Source: CAMDHY01 sp046156265 (GTDB lineage: Bacteria > Pseudomonadota > Alphaproteobacteria > Rhizobiales > Segnochrobactraceae). Taken from it: 64,000 nucleotides of DNA. Both the position numbers and the translations under genes were made by a program. Positions 45,516-55,577 of the stretch are shown here, piece after piece (the stretch's first letter is position 1; every line of letters begins with the position of its first letter). Location: positions 124,001 to 188,000 of the forward strand of contig NZ_JAWDIR010000033.1 in NCBI RefSeq assembly GCF_046156265.1, written 5' to 3'. The notes beneath the pieces are model-generated. The model saw only the letters and a list, made by a program, of their open reading frames with translations. It ran no database searches and had not been told where the DNA came from.

Positions 45516-46511
45516 TCAGGCGAGCGTCGCGAGGTGGCGCTGCACCGCCAGCCGCGACGTCGCGGTGGTGAGAACCGTCACCACCAGCACGATGGCGGCG
45601 ACGCCGAGATAGCCGGTGAGGCTGATCGCGGTGGTGCCGAAGAGGTCGGCCGTCGGGTCGGTGCCCTCGACGCTGCCGGCGAGGCTGAGCAGCCCGAAGG
45701 TCGCCGCCGCTGCGACGGCCCCGGCGAGCGCGCCCTTCAGCCCGACAACGAGGAAGTGGCGGCCGAACTCGGCGGCGATGAAGCGGTCCTCGGCGCCGAC
45801 GAAGTGCAGCACCTCGATCACCTGGCGGTTGGAGGCGATCGCCGCGCGGGTGGCGAAGACGACGGAAAGCGCCATCGCGGCCAGCACCAACGCGAGAATG
45901 GCGAGACCGCCCAGCACCGCCGTGGTGGCGAGGCCGGCGAGCCGGGCCGCCCAGGCGGTGTGGTCGTCGACGCTCGCGCCGGGGACGGCGGCGGCGAGGT
46001 CGGTCGCGAGCTTGGCGAGATCCGCCCGCTCGGCGTCGATGATCTCGACGGAGACGAGGCGGGGCACCGGCAGCGCCTCGAGGTCGACGCCGGTGCCGAG
46101 CCACGGCTCGACCAGGCCGCGCGTCTCCTCGGTCGTCAGGGCGTGCACCGTGCCGACCCCCGGCATGGCGCGCGCGAGCTCCACCGCCCGCTCCGTGGCC
46201 GCGGCAAGGTCGACGCCGTCGCGAGGGCGGACCTGGATGGTGACCTCGCGGGCGATGTCGGACTGCCAGGATGCGGCGGCGTCGGCGACCACCGAGACGG
46301 CGCCGACGGTGAGGCTGGCGAGATAGCCCATGATCGCGATGACGAGCACGAGCGCGCGGCTCGCCACTGCGCCCGGCGGCACGATCGGCGTCTGGCCGGC
46401 GTGGGCGCGCCGGTCGCTCCACGGCAGGAAGCGGGCGAGGCCCGGCGGAACGGCCGGGCGGCGGCCGGCCGCCGGCGTGCCGGCGCGGGCGAGAGGATCC
46501 GGTGCCGTCAC
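45516..46511 (-). CDS. ftsX: Cell division ABC transporter subunit FtsX
   Basis: 331 residues with four membrane spans: one after a 50-residue cytoplasmic lead (ALVLVIAIMGYLASLTVGAV) and three near the C-terminus. A periplasmic domain lies between (EVTIQVRPRDGVDL ... VSVEIIDAERADLAKLA), and FATRAAIASNRQVIEVLHFVGAEDRFIAAEFGRHF is the conserved FtsX cytoplasmic loop. With FtsE it activates septal peptidoglycan hydrolases. It starts at GTG 46511 and overlaps ftsE as GTGA. Confidence 0.93.
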   Translation of the reverse strand: MTAPDPLARAGTPAAGRRPAVPPGLARFLPWSDRRAHAGQTPIVPPGAVASRALVLVIAIMGYLASLTVGAVSVVADAAASWQSDIAREVTIQVRPRDGVDLAAATERAVELARAMPGVGTVHALTTEETRGLVEPWLGTGVDLEALPVPRLVSVEIIDAERADLAKLATDLAAAVPGASVDDHTAWAARLAGLATTAVLGGLAILALVLAAMALSVVFATRAAIASNRQVIEVLHFVGAEDRFIAAEFGRHFLVVGLKGALAGAVAAAATFGLLSLAGSVEGTDPTADLFGTTAISLTGYLGVAAIVLVVTVLTTATSRLAVQRHLATLA

Positions 46512-47167
46512 CGCGTGATCTCGAGGCGGCCGTCGGTGATGACGAGCCGGCGGGCGTCGACCTGATCCATCAGGGCGATGTCGTGGGTGGCGATGATGAC
46601 GGCGGTGCCGAGGCGGTTGAGCTCGATGAACAGGCGCAAGAGCCGGCGAGCGAGCGGCGGGTCGACGTTGCCGGTCGGCTCGTCGGCGAGCAGCATCTCC
46701 GGCTGGGTGATGAGGGCGCGGGCGATCGCCACGCGCTGCTTCTCGCCGCCCGACAGCACCGGCGGGAAGGCGTCGAGCCGCTCGCCGAGCCCGACCCAGC
46801 GCAGGAGCTCCTTGACATCGTGGCGGTAGTCGCTCTCGTCGCGCCCGAGCACGCGCAGCGGCAGCGCGACGTTCTCGTAGGTGGTCAGGTGGTCGAGCAG
46901 GCGGAAGTCCTGGAAGACGACGCCGATGCGCCGCCGCAGCGTCGGCAGCTCCGTCTTCGAGACCGTGGCGGTGTCGCGGCCGAAGACGCGGATCAGCCCC
47001 CGCGTCGGCCGCAGCGACAGGAACAGGAGGCGAATCAGCGAGGTCTTTCCGGCGCCGGACGGGCCGGTGAGGAACTGGAACGACCGTGCCGGGATGTGGA
47101 AGGAAAGGTCGCGCAGGACCTCCGGCCCCATGCCGTAGCGCAGTCCGACGTTCTCGAAGCGGATCAC
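46508..47167 (-). CDS. ftsE: Cell division ATP-binding protein FtsE
   Basis: 219 residues, the normal FtsE size. IRFENVGLRYGMGPEVLRDLSF precedes Walker A GPSGAGKTS. Q-loop VFQDFRLLDHLTTYENVALPLRV, signature LSGGEKQRVAIARAL and Walker B LLADEPTGNVD are all intact. The start is GTG 47167; the frame is open further but upstream residues are not family-like. It is divergent from cpdR, with a 265-nt intergenic region that carries two TTAACC half-sites. Confidence 0.95.
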   Translation of the reverse strand: MIRFENVGLRYGMGPEVLRDLSFHIPARSFQFLTGPSGAGKTSLIRLLFLSLRPTRGLIRVFGRDTATVSKTELPTLRRRIGVVFQDFRLLDHLTTYENVALPLRVLGRDESDYRHDVKELLRWVGLGERLDAFPPVLSGGEKQRVAIARALITQPEMLLADEPTGNVDPPLARRLLRLFIELNRLGTAVIIATHDIALMDQVDARRLVITDGRLEITR

Positions 47168-47282
47168 GCGGTGAGGACTCCCAGCGCGGGGACGGAAGGG
47201 GCAGTCACCGGCCGGTCGCCGGGGCCGCGCGCGTCGGCACCCGGCCATGACGGGCAATTGCGGCGAAAGCGGTGATCGCAGA

Positions 47283-47350
47283 TTAACCGCGCCTTCCGCA
47301 ACCCGGGAGCCCAAGGACCCGCAACCCTTCGTCTTTTCCGCTCGTTAACC
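47283..47350. promoter_or_regulatory. Two CtrA half-sites between ftsE and cpdR
   Basis: TTAACC occurs at 47283-47288 and at 47345-47350, both reading toward cpdR, in otherwise GC-rich DNA. They are CtrA half-site-like; neither is a full TTAA-N7-TTAA. The remainder of 47168-47432 shows no gene. Confidence 0.35.
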
Positions 47351-47432
47351 GGCGGCGGCGGATGGTCCTCGTGTCGCCGCACGGGGGTCGGGTCCGGAAA
47401 GGGCTCGCACCGCGGGACGGGAGCAGTCTCTG

Positions 47433-47816
47433 ATGGCACGCATCCTTCTGGCGGAGGACGACGAGGCGGTCCGGCGGTTCGTGCGCCGGGCGCTCGAACT
47501 CGACGGCCACGACATCGTCGAGACGGCCGACGGCTCGACGGCGCTCGAGGTGCTGGCCGGCTCGCGGGAGCCGTTCGACCTGCTCCTCAGCGACATCACC
47601 ATGCCGGAGCTCGACGGCATCGCGCTCGCCCACGCCGCCCACGCTGCGAAGCCCGAACTGCCGATCGTGCTGATGACCGGCTATGCCGAGCGCCGCGAGG
47701 TGGCGGCCGGTCTCGCCTCGGTGGTGCGCGTCGTCGTGGCGAAGCCCTTCAGCCTCGTCGAGCTGCGCCGCCAGGTCGGCCGGGTGCTGGCGAGCTGCGG
47801 CAAGATCGCCGCCTGA
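47433..47816 (+). CDS. cpdR: Single-domain response regulator, CpdR type
   Basis: 127 residues, only a receiver domain. ARILLAEDDEAVRRFVRRALELDGH is the acidic pocket, Asp54 in LLLSDITMPELDGIAL the phosphorylation site, and K104 in VAKPFSLVELR the conserved Lys. The sequence closely resembles CpdR of Caulobacter and Rhizobiales, which in its unphosphorylated form directs ClpXP to degrade cell-cycle proteins including CtrA. It is divergent from ftsEX. The naming is by pattern recognition; CheY-like paralogues of other function cannot be wholly excluded. Confidence 0.85.
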   Translation: MARILLAEDDEAVRRFVRRALELDGHDIVETADGSTALEVLAGSREPFDLLLSDITMPELDGIALAHAAHAAKPELPIVLMTGYAERREVAAGLASVVRVVVAKPFSLVELRRQVGRVLASCGKIAA

Positions 47817-47905
47817 GCAACAGCCACGCGGACGGGAGCTCCCGAGGGATGGGGAGCCCCGGCAGAGATTTGCCACGGGAGTGATGCGGCTCCGGCCGCC
47901 GCCGC

Positions 47906-50548
47906 TCAGTTGCGCGGCAGCAGACGATCCAGATAGTCGAGCTCGAGCTGCGGGCGGGTCGGGTCGCCGAGGCGGCGGCGCAGCTCGTCGAGGATGCGCC
48001 GGGCTCGCTGCACGTCGATCTCGTCGGGCACGCGCACGCTCGTGCCGAGGTCCGGCCCTTCGGTGCGCCGCATGCGGCCGAGCGGATCCTCGTTCATCGC
48101 CGACGGCGTCTGGCCGCCGGGGCCGGGACCCGGCTGGCCCTCGCCCATCATCTGCTCGGCCATCTGCTGGGCACCGCGGCGCAGCGCGTCGAGGGCGTCG
48201 CCCTGCGGGCCGATGGCGTTGCCGGCCTCGCCCTGGCCGAGAGCGTCACGCGCCCGGCCCATCGCCTCGCCGGCCTGGCCGAGCGAGCCGTTGCCCTGGC
48301 CTTGCCCCTGGCCTTGTCCCTGGCCCTGCGCCTGACCCTGGCCCTGTCCGGGCGACTGGCCCTCGCCCTGCTGGCCGTCCTGCCCCTGCTGGCCCTGGCC
48401 CTGCTGCTGGCCGTCACCCGGCTGCTGCCCCTGCTGCCCCATCTGGTCGAGCAGGCGCTGCAGCTGCTCGGCGAGCTGGCCCTGGCCTTCCTGCAGGCGA
48501 CGCATCGCCTCGGCCATCTCCTCCGGCGTCATCGGCTGCTGCTGGCCGGGCTGCTGGCCGCGCTCGAGACCGTAGGTCTCGTCCATCAGTCGCTGCTGTT
48601 CCTGGATCATCCGGCCGAGCTCGTCGAGCGGACCCTCGCCCTGCTGGCCCTCGCCGGGCTGCATCGGGCGGGCCGCCTGCAGGTTCTCCAGCATCTGCTG
48701 GAGCTGCGAGAGCAACTGCTGCGCCGCCTCGGTGGAGCCCTGGCGCGCCAGCTCCTCGATGCGGTCGAGCATGCGGTCGAGGTCCTGCGGACGCAGCATC
48801 TGCGCGTTCGGGTTCATCGGCTGCGCCGCCTGCGGGTTCTGGCGCATCTGCTCGGCGAGCGAGGCGAGGAAGTTCTCCATCGCCCGGCGCAGGTCCTCGG
48901 TGAGCTTGGCGATCTCCTCCTCCGACGCGCCGTTCTCCAGCGCCCGCCGGAGCGCCTCCTGGGCGTCGCGCAGCTCACGGGCAGCGAGCGACAGGTCGCC
49001 GTCCTCGATGGCGAGCGCGAGGCTCCAGAGTTCGTCCAGAACCGCAGTCAGCTGCTCGTCGCTCTCGGCACGCACCAGGTGGCCGTAGGCGAGGCGCATG
49101 CCGACATAGGACGACGCGCTGTCGAACAGCCCTTCCGGTGAGATCATCAGCGCATCGAGCGCATCGATCACCCGCGTCTGCGCCTGCACGTCGAGGGCGA
49201 GGAAGCGGCGCTGCTCGACGACGGCGCGGGCGAGCGGCTTGCGGAAGGCGCGCTGCGGCAGCGTCACCGCGATCGTCTCGCTGCGGCCCTCCTGGCCGGC
49301 CTCGTCGCGCACCACCAGCGTGACGTCGACCTCGGCACCCGCCCACGGGTGGCTGGTGAGGTCCTGCATCGTCTTCGTCGAGCCCGAGCGGGCCCGGTGC
49401 GAGGGCAGCGCCAGGGCCGCCTGCGGCGCCTCGACGAGCGGCCGCACGCCGGCGGTGGTGGAATCCTTCGGCACGAACTCGGCGCGGCCGTCGACGACGC
49501 CGTAGTCGTCGCCGATCTCGTAGGTGAACTCGAGCGCGCCGCTCGCCTGGACCTTCGGCTCGCCCACCCAGGCGACCGTCGGCGGCCGGTCGGGCTCGAC
49601 GGCGAAGGCCCAGCGCGCGAGCTCGGTATCGCCCCGCTGCACCGTCACGCCGCCGTCGGCATCGAGCGGCACGCGGTACTCGCGCACCGCCTGCGGGCCG
49701 GGGGTCGGAACGGTCCGGGTGGCGTCGGCACCGGCGGGCGCAGCGATCTCGACGGGGGTCGGACCCTCCGGCCCGTCGGCGATCACCACGGCGTCCTCGG
49801 CGCCGTGCAGGCGGACGACGACCTCGCTGCCCGCCGGCATGCGCAGCGGCGCGTTCGAGGCGACGCGGCCCTCGCCGGTCAGGAAGACCGGCGCGCGGCC
49901 GGTATAGGGCGGCGGCGACACCCAGGCGTCGAGGCGCATCGGCGGCTCGGCCGCGGGTACGCTCAGCGGCGCGAAGGCGGCGCCCATGCGGCCGAGATAG
50001 TCGCCGGCGCCGGCGAACAGGCCGACGAACAGCAGCGCGCCGACGACGGCGCGCGCCGCCCACGGGTCGCGGCGGAACAGCGCCGGGCGGGGCGTGCCCG
50101 CCTTCAGGCCAGTGAGCGCCGCCTCCATGCGGGCGCGGTGGGCGCGCCACAGCGCCGCCGTTGCGGGATCGTCGCCGGCGCTCGCCAGACCGTCTTCGAC
50201 GGCGGTGAGCGGACGGTGGTCGGTGCCGGACACGGTCTCGATGCGGCGCACCGCCTCGTCGCGCCGCGGCGAGCGCACGCGCGCCAGCGCCACGAGCGGC
50301 ACGAGCAGCATCGCGGCGAGCACGGCGAGCAGGCCGACGCGGAGCCAGCCCGGGACGACGGTCCAGACACCGAGGAAGGAGAGCGCCGCGAACAGCGCCA
50401 CCACGCCAGCGACGCCGGCGACCGGCGGCCACAGACGCTCCCACCACAAGGCGAGGCCGGCGCGGCGGACGAGCCCATCGATGCGCCCGCCGGGCGCGGA
50501 AGCGGCCCTGGTCGGCGACGCGGAGCGGCGGAACGCGCGGTCGATCAT
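47906..50548 (-). CDS. TIGR02302 / DUF4175 family membrane protein
   Basis: 880 residues. Two membrane spans (PPVAGVAGVVALFAALSFLG; VGLLAVLAAMLLVPLVAL) and a third at about 175 (AVVGALLFVGLFAGAGDYLG) precede a large domain with beta segments (RLDAWVSPPPYTGRAPVFL, FTYEIGDDYGVVDGRAEF). A helical stretch follows, then about 200 residues dominated by Gln and Gly (GQGQ repeats at roughly 48260-48440). The C-terminus again looks folded (RARRILDELRRRLGDPTRPQLELDYLDRLLP). The family is widespread in Hyphomicrobiales next to lysA; its role is unknown. ATG 50548 chosen; ribosome site weak. Confidence 0.88.
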   Translation of the reverse strand: MIDRAFRRSASPTRAASAPGGRIDGLVRRAGLALWWERLWPPVAGVAGVVALFAALSFLGVWTVVPGWLRVGLLAVLAAMLLVPLVALARVRSPRRDEAVRRIETVSGTDHRPLTAVEDGLASAGDDPATAALWRAHRARMEAALTGLKAGTPRPALFRRDPWAARAVVGALLFVGLFAGAGDYLGRMGAAFAPLSVPAAEPPMRLDAWVSPPPYTGRAPVFLTGEGRVASNAPLRMPAGSEVVVRLHGAEDAVVIADGPEGPTPVEIAAPAGADATRTVPTPGPQAVREYRVPLDADGGVTVQRGDTELARWAFAVEPDRPPTVAWVGEPKVQASGALEFTYEIGDDYGVVDGRAEFVPKDSTTAGVRPLVEAPQAALALPSHRARSGSTKTMQDLTSHPWAGAEVDVTLVVRDEAGQEGRSETIAVTLPQRAFRKPLARAVVEQRRFLALDVQAQTRVIDALDALMISPEGLFDSASSYVGMRLAYGHLVRAESDEQLTAVLDELWSLALAIEDGDLSLAARELRDAQEALRRALENGASEEEIAKLTEDLRRAMENFLASLAEQMRQNPQAAQPMNPNAQMLRPQDLDRMLDRIEELARQGSTEAAQQLLSQLQQMLENLQAARPMQPGEGQQGEGPLDELGRMIQEQQRLMDETYGLERGQQPGQQQPMTPEEMAEAMRRLQEGQGQLAEQLQRLLDQMGQQGQQPGDGQQQGQGQQGQDGQQGEGQSPGQGQGQAQGQGQGQGQGQGNGSLGQAGEAMGRARDALGQGEAGNAIGPQGDALDALRRGAQQMAEQMMGEGQPGPGPGGQTPSAMNEDPLGRMRRTEGPDLGTSVRVPDEIDVQRARRILDELRRRLGDPTRPQLELDYLDRLLPRN

Positions 50549-50698
50549 CGTCAGGCAATCCCACGAAGGCCGCGTGGAGGTCCACGCGGCTGCCGTCCCC
50601 CATGCAACCCTGCAGCCAATATGCCGCGATTTTGGGGCACGACCACCCCTGCGACGATCGGTGTGTCGCAAGCGCCTCGCCGGAGCGCTCCGGGGCCG

Positions 50699-51979
<1,281 letters not shown>

Positions 51980-52006
51980 AATACTGGCCCCGGGAGGTCG
52001 GCGGCG

Positions 52007-52228
52007 TCAGAGCAGCGGGTCGAGCACGAACGGCTCGAGCGGCGCGCGCGGGCCGCTCGGACGGTCGGGCCTGGCCGGCACGGTGTTCTCGCGCGGCTTC
52101 GAATCCGGCGGGAACTCGAGGCCGCCGCGGCGGCCGCAGCCGGCGGTCGACAGAAGGGCGGCGACGACGAGGCCGGTCGCGACGAGGCGCAGCGCGGTCG
52201 CGCCGGCGGTCGGTCGAAAAGTCGGCAT
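52007..52228 (-). CDS. lptM: LptM-like small lipoprotein
   Basis: 73 residues. The n-region, a hydrophobic stretch (LVATGLVVAALLSTAGC) and the lipobox STAGC with Cys31 are followed by GRRGGLEFPPDSKP, which resembles the GxKGPLxxP motif of LptM/YifL. LptM helps mature the LptD-LptE complex that inserts lipopolysaccharide. An ATG at 52264 in the same frame would lengthen the n-region by 12. It sits 27 nt upstream of lysA, the usual place for this gene. It is short and Pro-rich at its C-terminus. Confidence 0.85.
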   Translation of the reverse strand: MPTFRPTAGATALRLVATGLVVAALLSTAGCGRRGGLEFPPDSKPRENTVPARPDRPSGPRAPLEPFVLDPLL

Positions 52229-52302
52229 GCCGGTGCGCGTCTCCGTCTCGGACGGCGCGATCATAGCGAAGCGGCGGCGCACCGGAAGGGGCGCGTTGGC
52301 GG

Positions 52303-53736
52303 TCACGGGGCCCGCCGGCCGCGACCGCGCGGCTTGCCCTCGGCTTTGAGCCGCCGTGTCCACGCGGCGGCCTGCCGGCGGACGTTCGCCGGCGCCGTGC
52401 CGCCGTAGCTGGTGCGGCTCTTCACCGAGGCGTCGACGGTGAGGACGGCGCGCACTTCCTCGCCGATGCGCGGCTCGATCGCCTGCATGTCGGACAGCGG
52501 CAGCCGGTCGAGCGACACGCCTTTCTCGGCGGCAGCCGCGACGATCGAGCCGGTGACGTGGTGGGCCTCGCGGAACGGCAGGCCGAGCACGCGCACCAGC
52601 CAGTCGGCGAGGTCGGTGGCGGTGGCGTAGGACGCGCCGGCGGCCTTGCGCATCGCCCGCGGGTCGGGCTCTAGGTCGCGCACCATGCCGGCGGTGGCGG
52701 CGAGCGCCAGCGACAGGTTGGTGAGCGCGTCGAAGGTCGGCTCCTTGTCTTCCTGCATGTCCTTCGAATAGGCGAGCGGCAGGCCCTTCATCACCACCGT
52801 GAGCGTGGTGAACGAGCCGAGGATGCGGCCGACCTTGGCGCGCACCAGCTCGGCAGCGTCCGGGTTGCGCTTCTGCGGCATGATCGACGAGCCGGTGGTG
52901 AAGCGGTCCGACAGCCGCACGAACGAGAACGGCGCCGAGCACCAGATGACGATCTCCTCGGCGAGCCGCGAGAGATGCACCGAGGCGATCGAGGCGGCGG
53001 CGAGCGATTCCAGCGCGAAGTCGCGGTCGGAGACGGCGTCGAGGGAGTTCGCCGTCGGCCGGTCGAAGCCGAGCGCCGCCGCTGTGGCGTGGCGGTCGAT
53101 CGGGAAGGACGTGCCGGCGAGCGCGGCCGAGCCGAGCGGGCACTCGTTCAGCCGCTTGCGCGCGTCGGCGACGCGGCCGCGGTCGCGCGACAGCATCTCG
53201 ACATAGGCGAGGAGGTGGTGGCCGAAGGTGACCGGCTGCGCCGTCTGCAGGTGGGTGAAGCCCGGCATGACGGTGCGGGCGTGTTCGGCCGCCTTCTCGA
53301 CAAGCGCCGTCTGCACGTCCTTCATGCCGGCGTCGAGGGTGTCGAGGGCGTCGCGCACCCAGAGGCGGAAGTCGGTCGCCACCTGGTCGTTGCGCGAGCG
53401 CGCCGTGTGCAGGCGGCCGGCCGTCGGGCCGATCAGCTCGGCGAGGCGCGCCTCGACGTTCATGTGGATGTCTTCGAGCGCGCGGGAGAAGGCGAAATCG
53501 CCCGCCTCGATCTCGGCGAGGACGGCGTCGAGCCCGCGTGCAATCTCCAGGGCATCTTCCGCCGCGATGATGCCGCGATCGGCGAGCATGGCGACGTGCG
53601 CCTTCGAACCGGCGATGTCCTGGCGATAGAGCGCCTTGTCGAAGTCGATCGAGGCGTTGATCTCGGCCATGATGGCGTCGGGCGCGGCGGCGAAGCGCCC
53701 GCCCCACATGCGGTTGCGGCCGGCGGTCTCGGTCAT
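52303..53736 (-). CDS. argH: Argininosuccinate lyase
   Basis: 477 residues of the fumarase/ASL superfamily. WGGRF near the N-terminus, HTARSRNDQVATD, GFTHLQTAQPVTFGHHLLAY, and the signature GSSIMPQKRNPDAAEL with the catalytic Ser loop are all present; SVSD-type residues SDRDF follow the PTANSLD stretch. It releases fumarate and arginine, the last step of arginine synthesis. It is the first gene of argH-lptM-lysA, and divergent from tlpA with 62 nt between. Confidence 0.96.
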   Translation of the reverse strand: MTETAGRNRMWGGRFAAAPDAIMAEINASIDFDKALYRQDIAGSKAHVAMLADRGIIAAEDALEIARGLDAVLAEIEAGDFAFSRALEDIHMNVEARLAELIGPTAGRLHTARSRNDQVATDFRLWVRDALDTLDAGMKDVQTALVEKAAEHARTVMPGFTHLQTAQPVTFGHHLLAYVEMLSRDRGRVADARKRLNECPLGSAALAGTSFPIDRHATAAALGFDRPTANSLDAVSDRDFALESLAAASIASVHLSRLAEEIVIWCSAPFSFVRLSDRFTTGSSIMPQKRNPDAAELVRAKVGRILGSFTTLTVVMKGLPLAYSKDMQEDKEPTFDALTNLSLALAATAGMVRDLEPDPRAMRKAAGASYATATDLADWLVRVLGLPFREAHHVTGSIVAAAAEKGVSLDRLPLSDMQAIEPRIGEEVRAVLTVDASVKSRTSYGGTAPANVRRQAAAWTRRLKAEGKPRGRGRRAP

Positions 53737-53798
53737 CGGGCGTGGGCTCCGGGATAGCGGCGTGACGGGCGGAACGGACAGAGCGGAGACGAGTGGCG

Positions 53799-54581
53799 AT
53801 GAGTGACGAAGACGACAGCGGCCCGGCCGAACCGACGGTGAAGCGCCGCCGCCGCCCGTCGCTCAAGGTGCTGGCGATCGCCGCCGTCGCCGGCATCGCC
53901 GCCGGGCTCGGCGCGGTATACGTGATCGGCGGCTTCGGAGGCAACGACGAGACGACCGTCGTCTCCTGCGAGGGCTCGGTGCCGACGGCGGCGGCGCTCA
54001 GGCCGGTGGCGCGCGGCGAGGTGGCCGCCTTCACGCCGGCGGAGAACCCGGTCTACGTCGGAGACCTCGCCTTCGTTCGCCCCGACGGCACGCCGGGGAC
54101 GTTCGCCGACTTCGCCGGCAAGACCGTGCTCCTCAATCTCTGGGCGACCTGGTGCGCGCCGTGCCGGGAGGAGATGCCCGCCCTCGACGACCTGCAGGCC
54201 GCCCTGGGCAGCCCGGCCTTCGAGGTGGTCGCCATCAACGTCGACACCCGCGACGACGGTCGCGACGCGCGTTTCCTCGAGGAGACCGGCATCGTCAGCC
54301 TGGCGCGCTATGTCGACCGCTCGATGGCCGTCTTCAACACGCTGAAGGGGCGGGCGCTCGCGGTCGGCATGCCGACGACGCTGATCGTCGACGGTACGGG
54401 CTGCCAGCTCGGTGTGATGCACGGCCCGGCGGCGTGGGATTCGGCGGACGCGAAGGCGCTGATCGCCGTCGCCCTCGATCCGGCGCCCAAGGCCGAAGAA
54501 GAAGGCGAAGCCGCAACCGAAGACGCGGCGGAGGGCGAAGCGGAGGCCGAGGCGGCGGCGGAGAAGCCGGCGGGACATTGA
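53799..54581 (+). CDS. TlpA-family membrane-anchored thiol:disulfide oxidoreductase
   Basis: 260 residues. An N-terminal membrane anchor (LKVLAIAAVAGIAAGLGAVYVIGGF) precedes a thioredoxin fold with the active site WCAPC in LLNLWATWCAPCREEMPALDDLQ and cis-Pro in GMPTTLIVD. It is probably a periplasmic reductant for cytochrome c or oxidase maturation. Residues 230-260 are Glu/Ala-rich and look like an acidic tail. ATG 53799 is chosen; GTG 53793 two codons before is also possible. The argH-tlpA divergent pair is common in the order. Confidence 0.92.
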   Translation: MSDEDDSGPAEPTVKRRRRPSLKVLAIAAVAGIAAGLGAVYVIGGFGGNDETTVVSCEGSVPTAAALRPVARGEVAAFTPAENPVYVGDLAFVRPDGTPGTFADFAGKTVLLNLWATWCAPCREEMPALDDLQAALGSPAFEVVAINVDTRDDGRDARFLEETGIVSLARYVDRSMAVFNTLKGRALAVGMPTTLIVDGTGCQLGVMHGPAAWDSADAKALIAVALDPAPKAEEEGEAATEDAAEGEAEAEAAAEKPAGH

Positions 54582-54599
54582 AGGCCCGGCCCGGCCTCC

Positions 54600-55577
54600 T
54601 CAGTCCGGATAGCGGCTGGTGTCGAGCCAGCCGGAGACGTCGAGGCCGGTGAGGGCCTGGAACTCGGCGAGATCGTCGCGGAACACGTCGGCGAGGTGCA
54701 CCGCGTCGGCCCGCGTTAGCACCGACGGATACTCGACGCGCTTCTTCTTGCTGTTGACGTGCAGCGCCTCGAGATCGTCGGGAAACGGTTCGACGCCGAG
54801 GAACGCCGTCACCTTGGCGAGTGCCGAGCGGTGGCTCTTGAACAGCTCCTCCGAGGTCAGCGGCAGGATCTGCTCGCGTGGATAGAGCGTGAGGAAGCGG
54901 CGCATCTGTGCGCCGTAGAAGCCCCGCTCGACATAGGAGTGGACGCGTTGCGAGTGGCCGGTGTCGCCGGCGTCGGCGACCCGCTGGCGGCCACCGCGGA
55001 TCGCCTCCTCGAACAACAGACCGTCCTCGCCCCGCGCATAGGCCATCGCCCACTGCGAGAACGCCCGGTCGATCGGGTTGCGGAAGACGACGATGAAGCG
55101 GACGTCCGGGCTGTAGGCGTGGATGCGCCCGAGCGACGGTGGCCAGAAGAAATAGACCGGCGTGCATTCGCCGGCGATCGCCGCATCCGGATAGACGGGA
55201 AAGAGGCGGTGGTAGCGCCGATAGTCGGGCGCGTCCCAGTCCTGCGTCTCGTCGTCGAAGAAGTGCAGTTCCTTCGAGCCGCCGAGGCCGATCTGCCGAT
55301 GCCGCTCGAGATAGGCGTGCAGGGTGGAGGTGCCGCCCTTCTGGACGCCGGCGACGAGGAAGCCGACCTTGAAATCCGGCTGCTCGTCGGCCCGCGGCAG
55401 GGCCTGCTTCTCGGCCTGCTTCTGCTTCTTGAACGCCCGCTTCTTGATCTGCTCGGGCGTCAGCTCGCCGCGCCGCTTTCGGCGCTCTTCCGGCGTCAGC
55501 TGCTGGCGCTGCTGCCGCCGTTCTTCCTTCCGAGCCTTCTTGGCGGCCTTGAGCGCCGCCTCGTCGCTGGCCGTCAT
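54600..55577 (-). CDS. Sulfotransferase domain protein with charged N-terminal coil
   Basis: 325 residues. The first 65 are extremely rich in Lys, Arg, Glu and Gln (KKARKEERRQQRQQ), likely a helical coil. The sulfotransferase core follows: PAPS-binding GVQKGGTSTL at 77-86 and the 3'-phosphate motif VFRNPIDRAFSQW (R166). It should transfer sulfate from PAPS to a sugar or lipid acceptor. Its ATG overlaps the stop of the 3-hydroxybutyryl-CoA dehydrogenase gene as ATGA, an unexpected partner. The acceptor is unknown. Confidence 0.9.
   Translation of the reverse strand: MTASDEAALKAAKKARKEERRQQRQQLTPEERRKRRGELTPEQIKKRAFKKQKQAEKQALPRADEQPDFKVGFLVAGVQKGGTSTLHAYLERHRQIGLGGSKELHFFDDETQDWDAPDYRRYHRLFPVYPDAAIAGECTPVYFFWPPSLGRIHAYSPDVRFIVVFRNPIDRAFSQWAMAYARGEDGLLFEEAIRGGRQRVADAGDTGHSQRVHSYVERGFYGAQMRRFLTLYPREQILPLTSEELFKSHRSALAKVTAFLGVEPFPDDLEALHVNSKKKRVEYPSVLTRADAVHLADVFRDDLAEFQALTGLDVSGWLDTSRYPD

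Noticed and set aside
48260..48440. Repetitive GQ-coding stretch considered as a tandem DNA repeat or CRISPR
   Set aside because: It is in frame within the TIGR02302 gene and varies from unit to unit; no regular repeat-spacer pattern.
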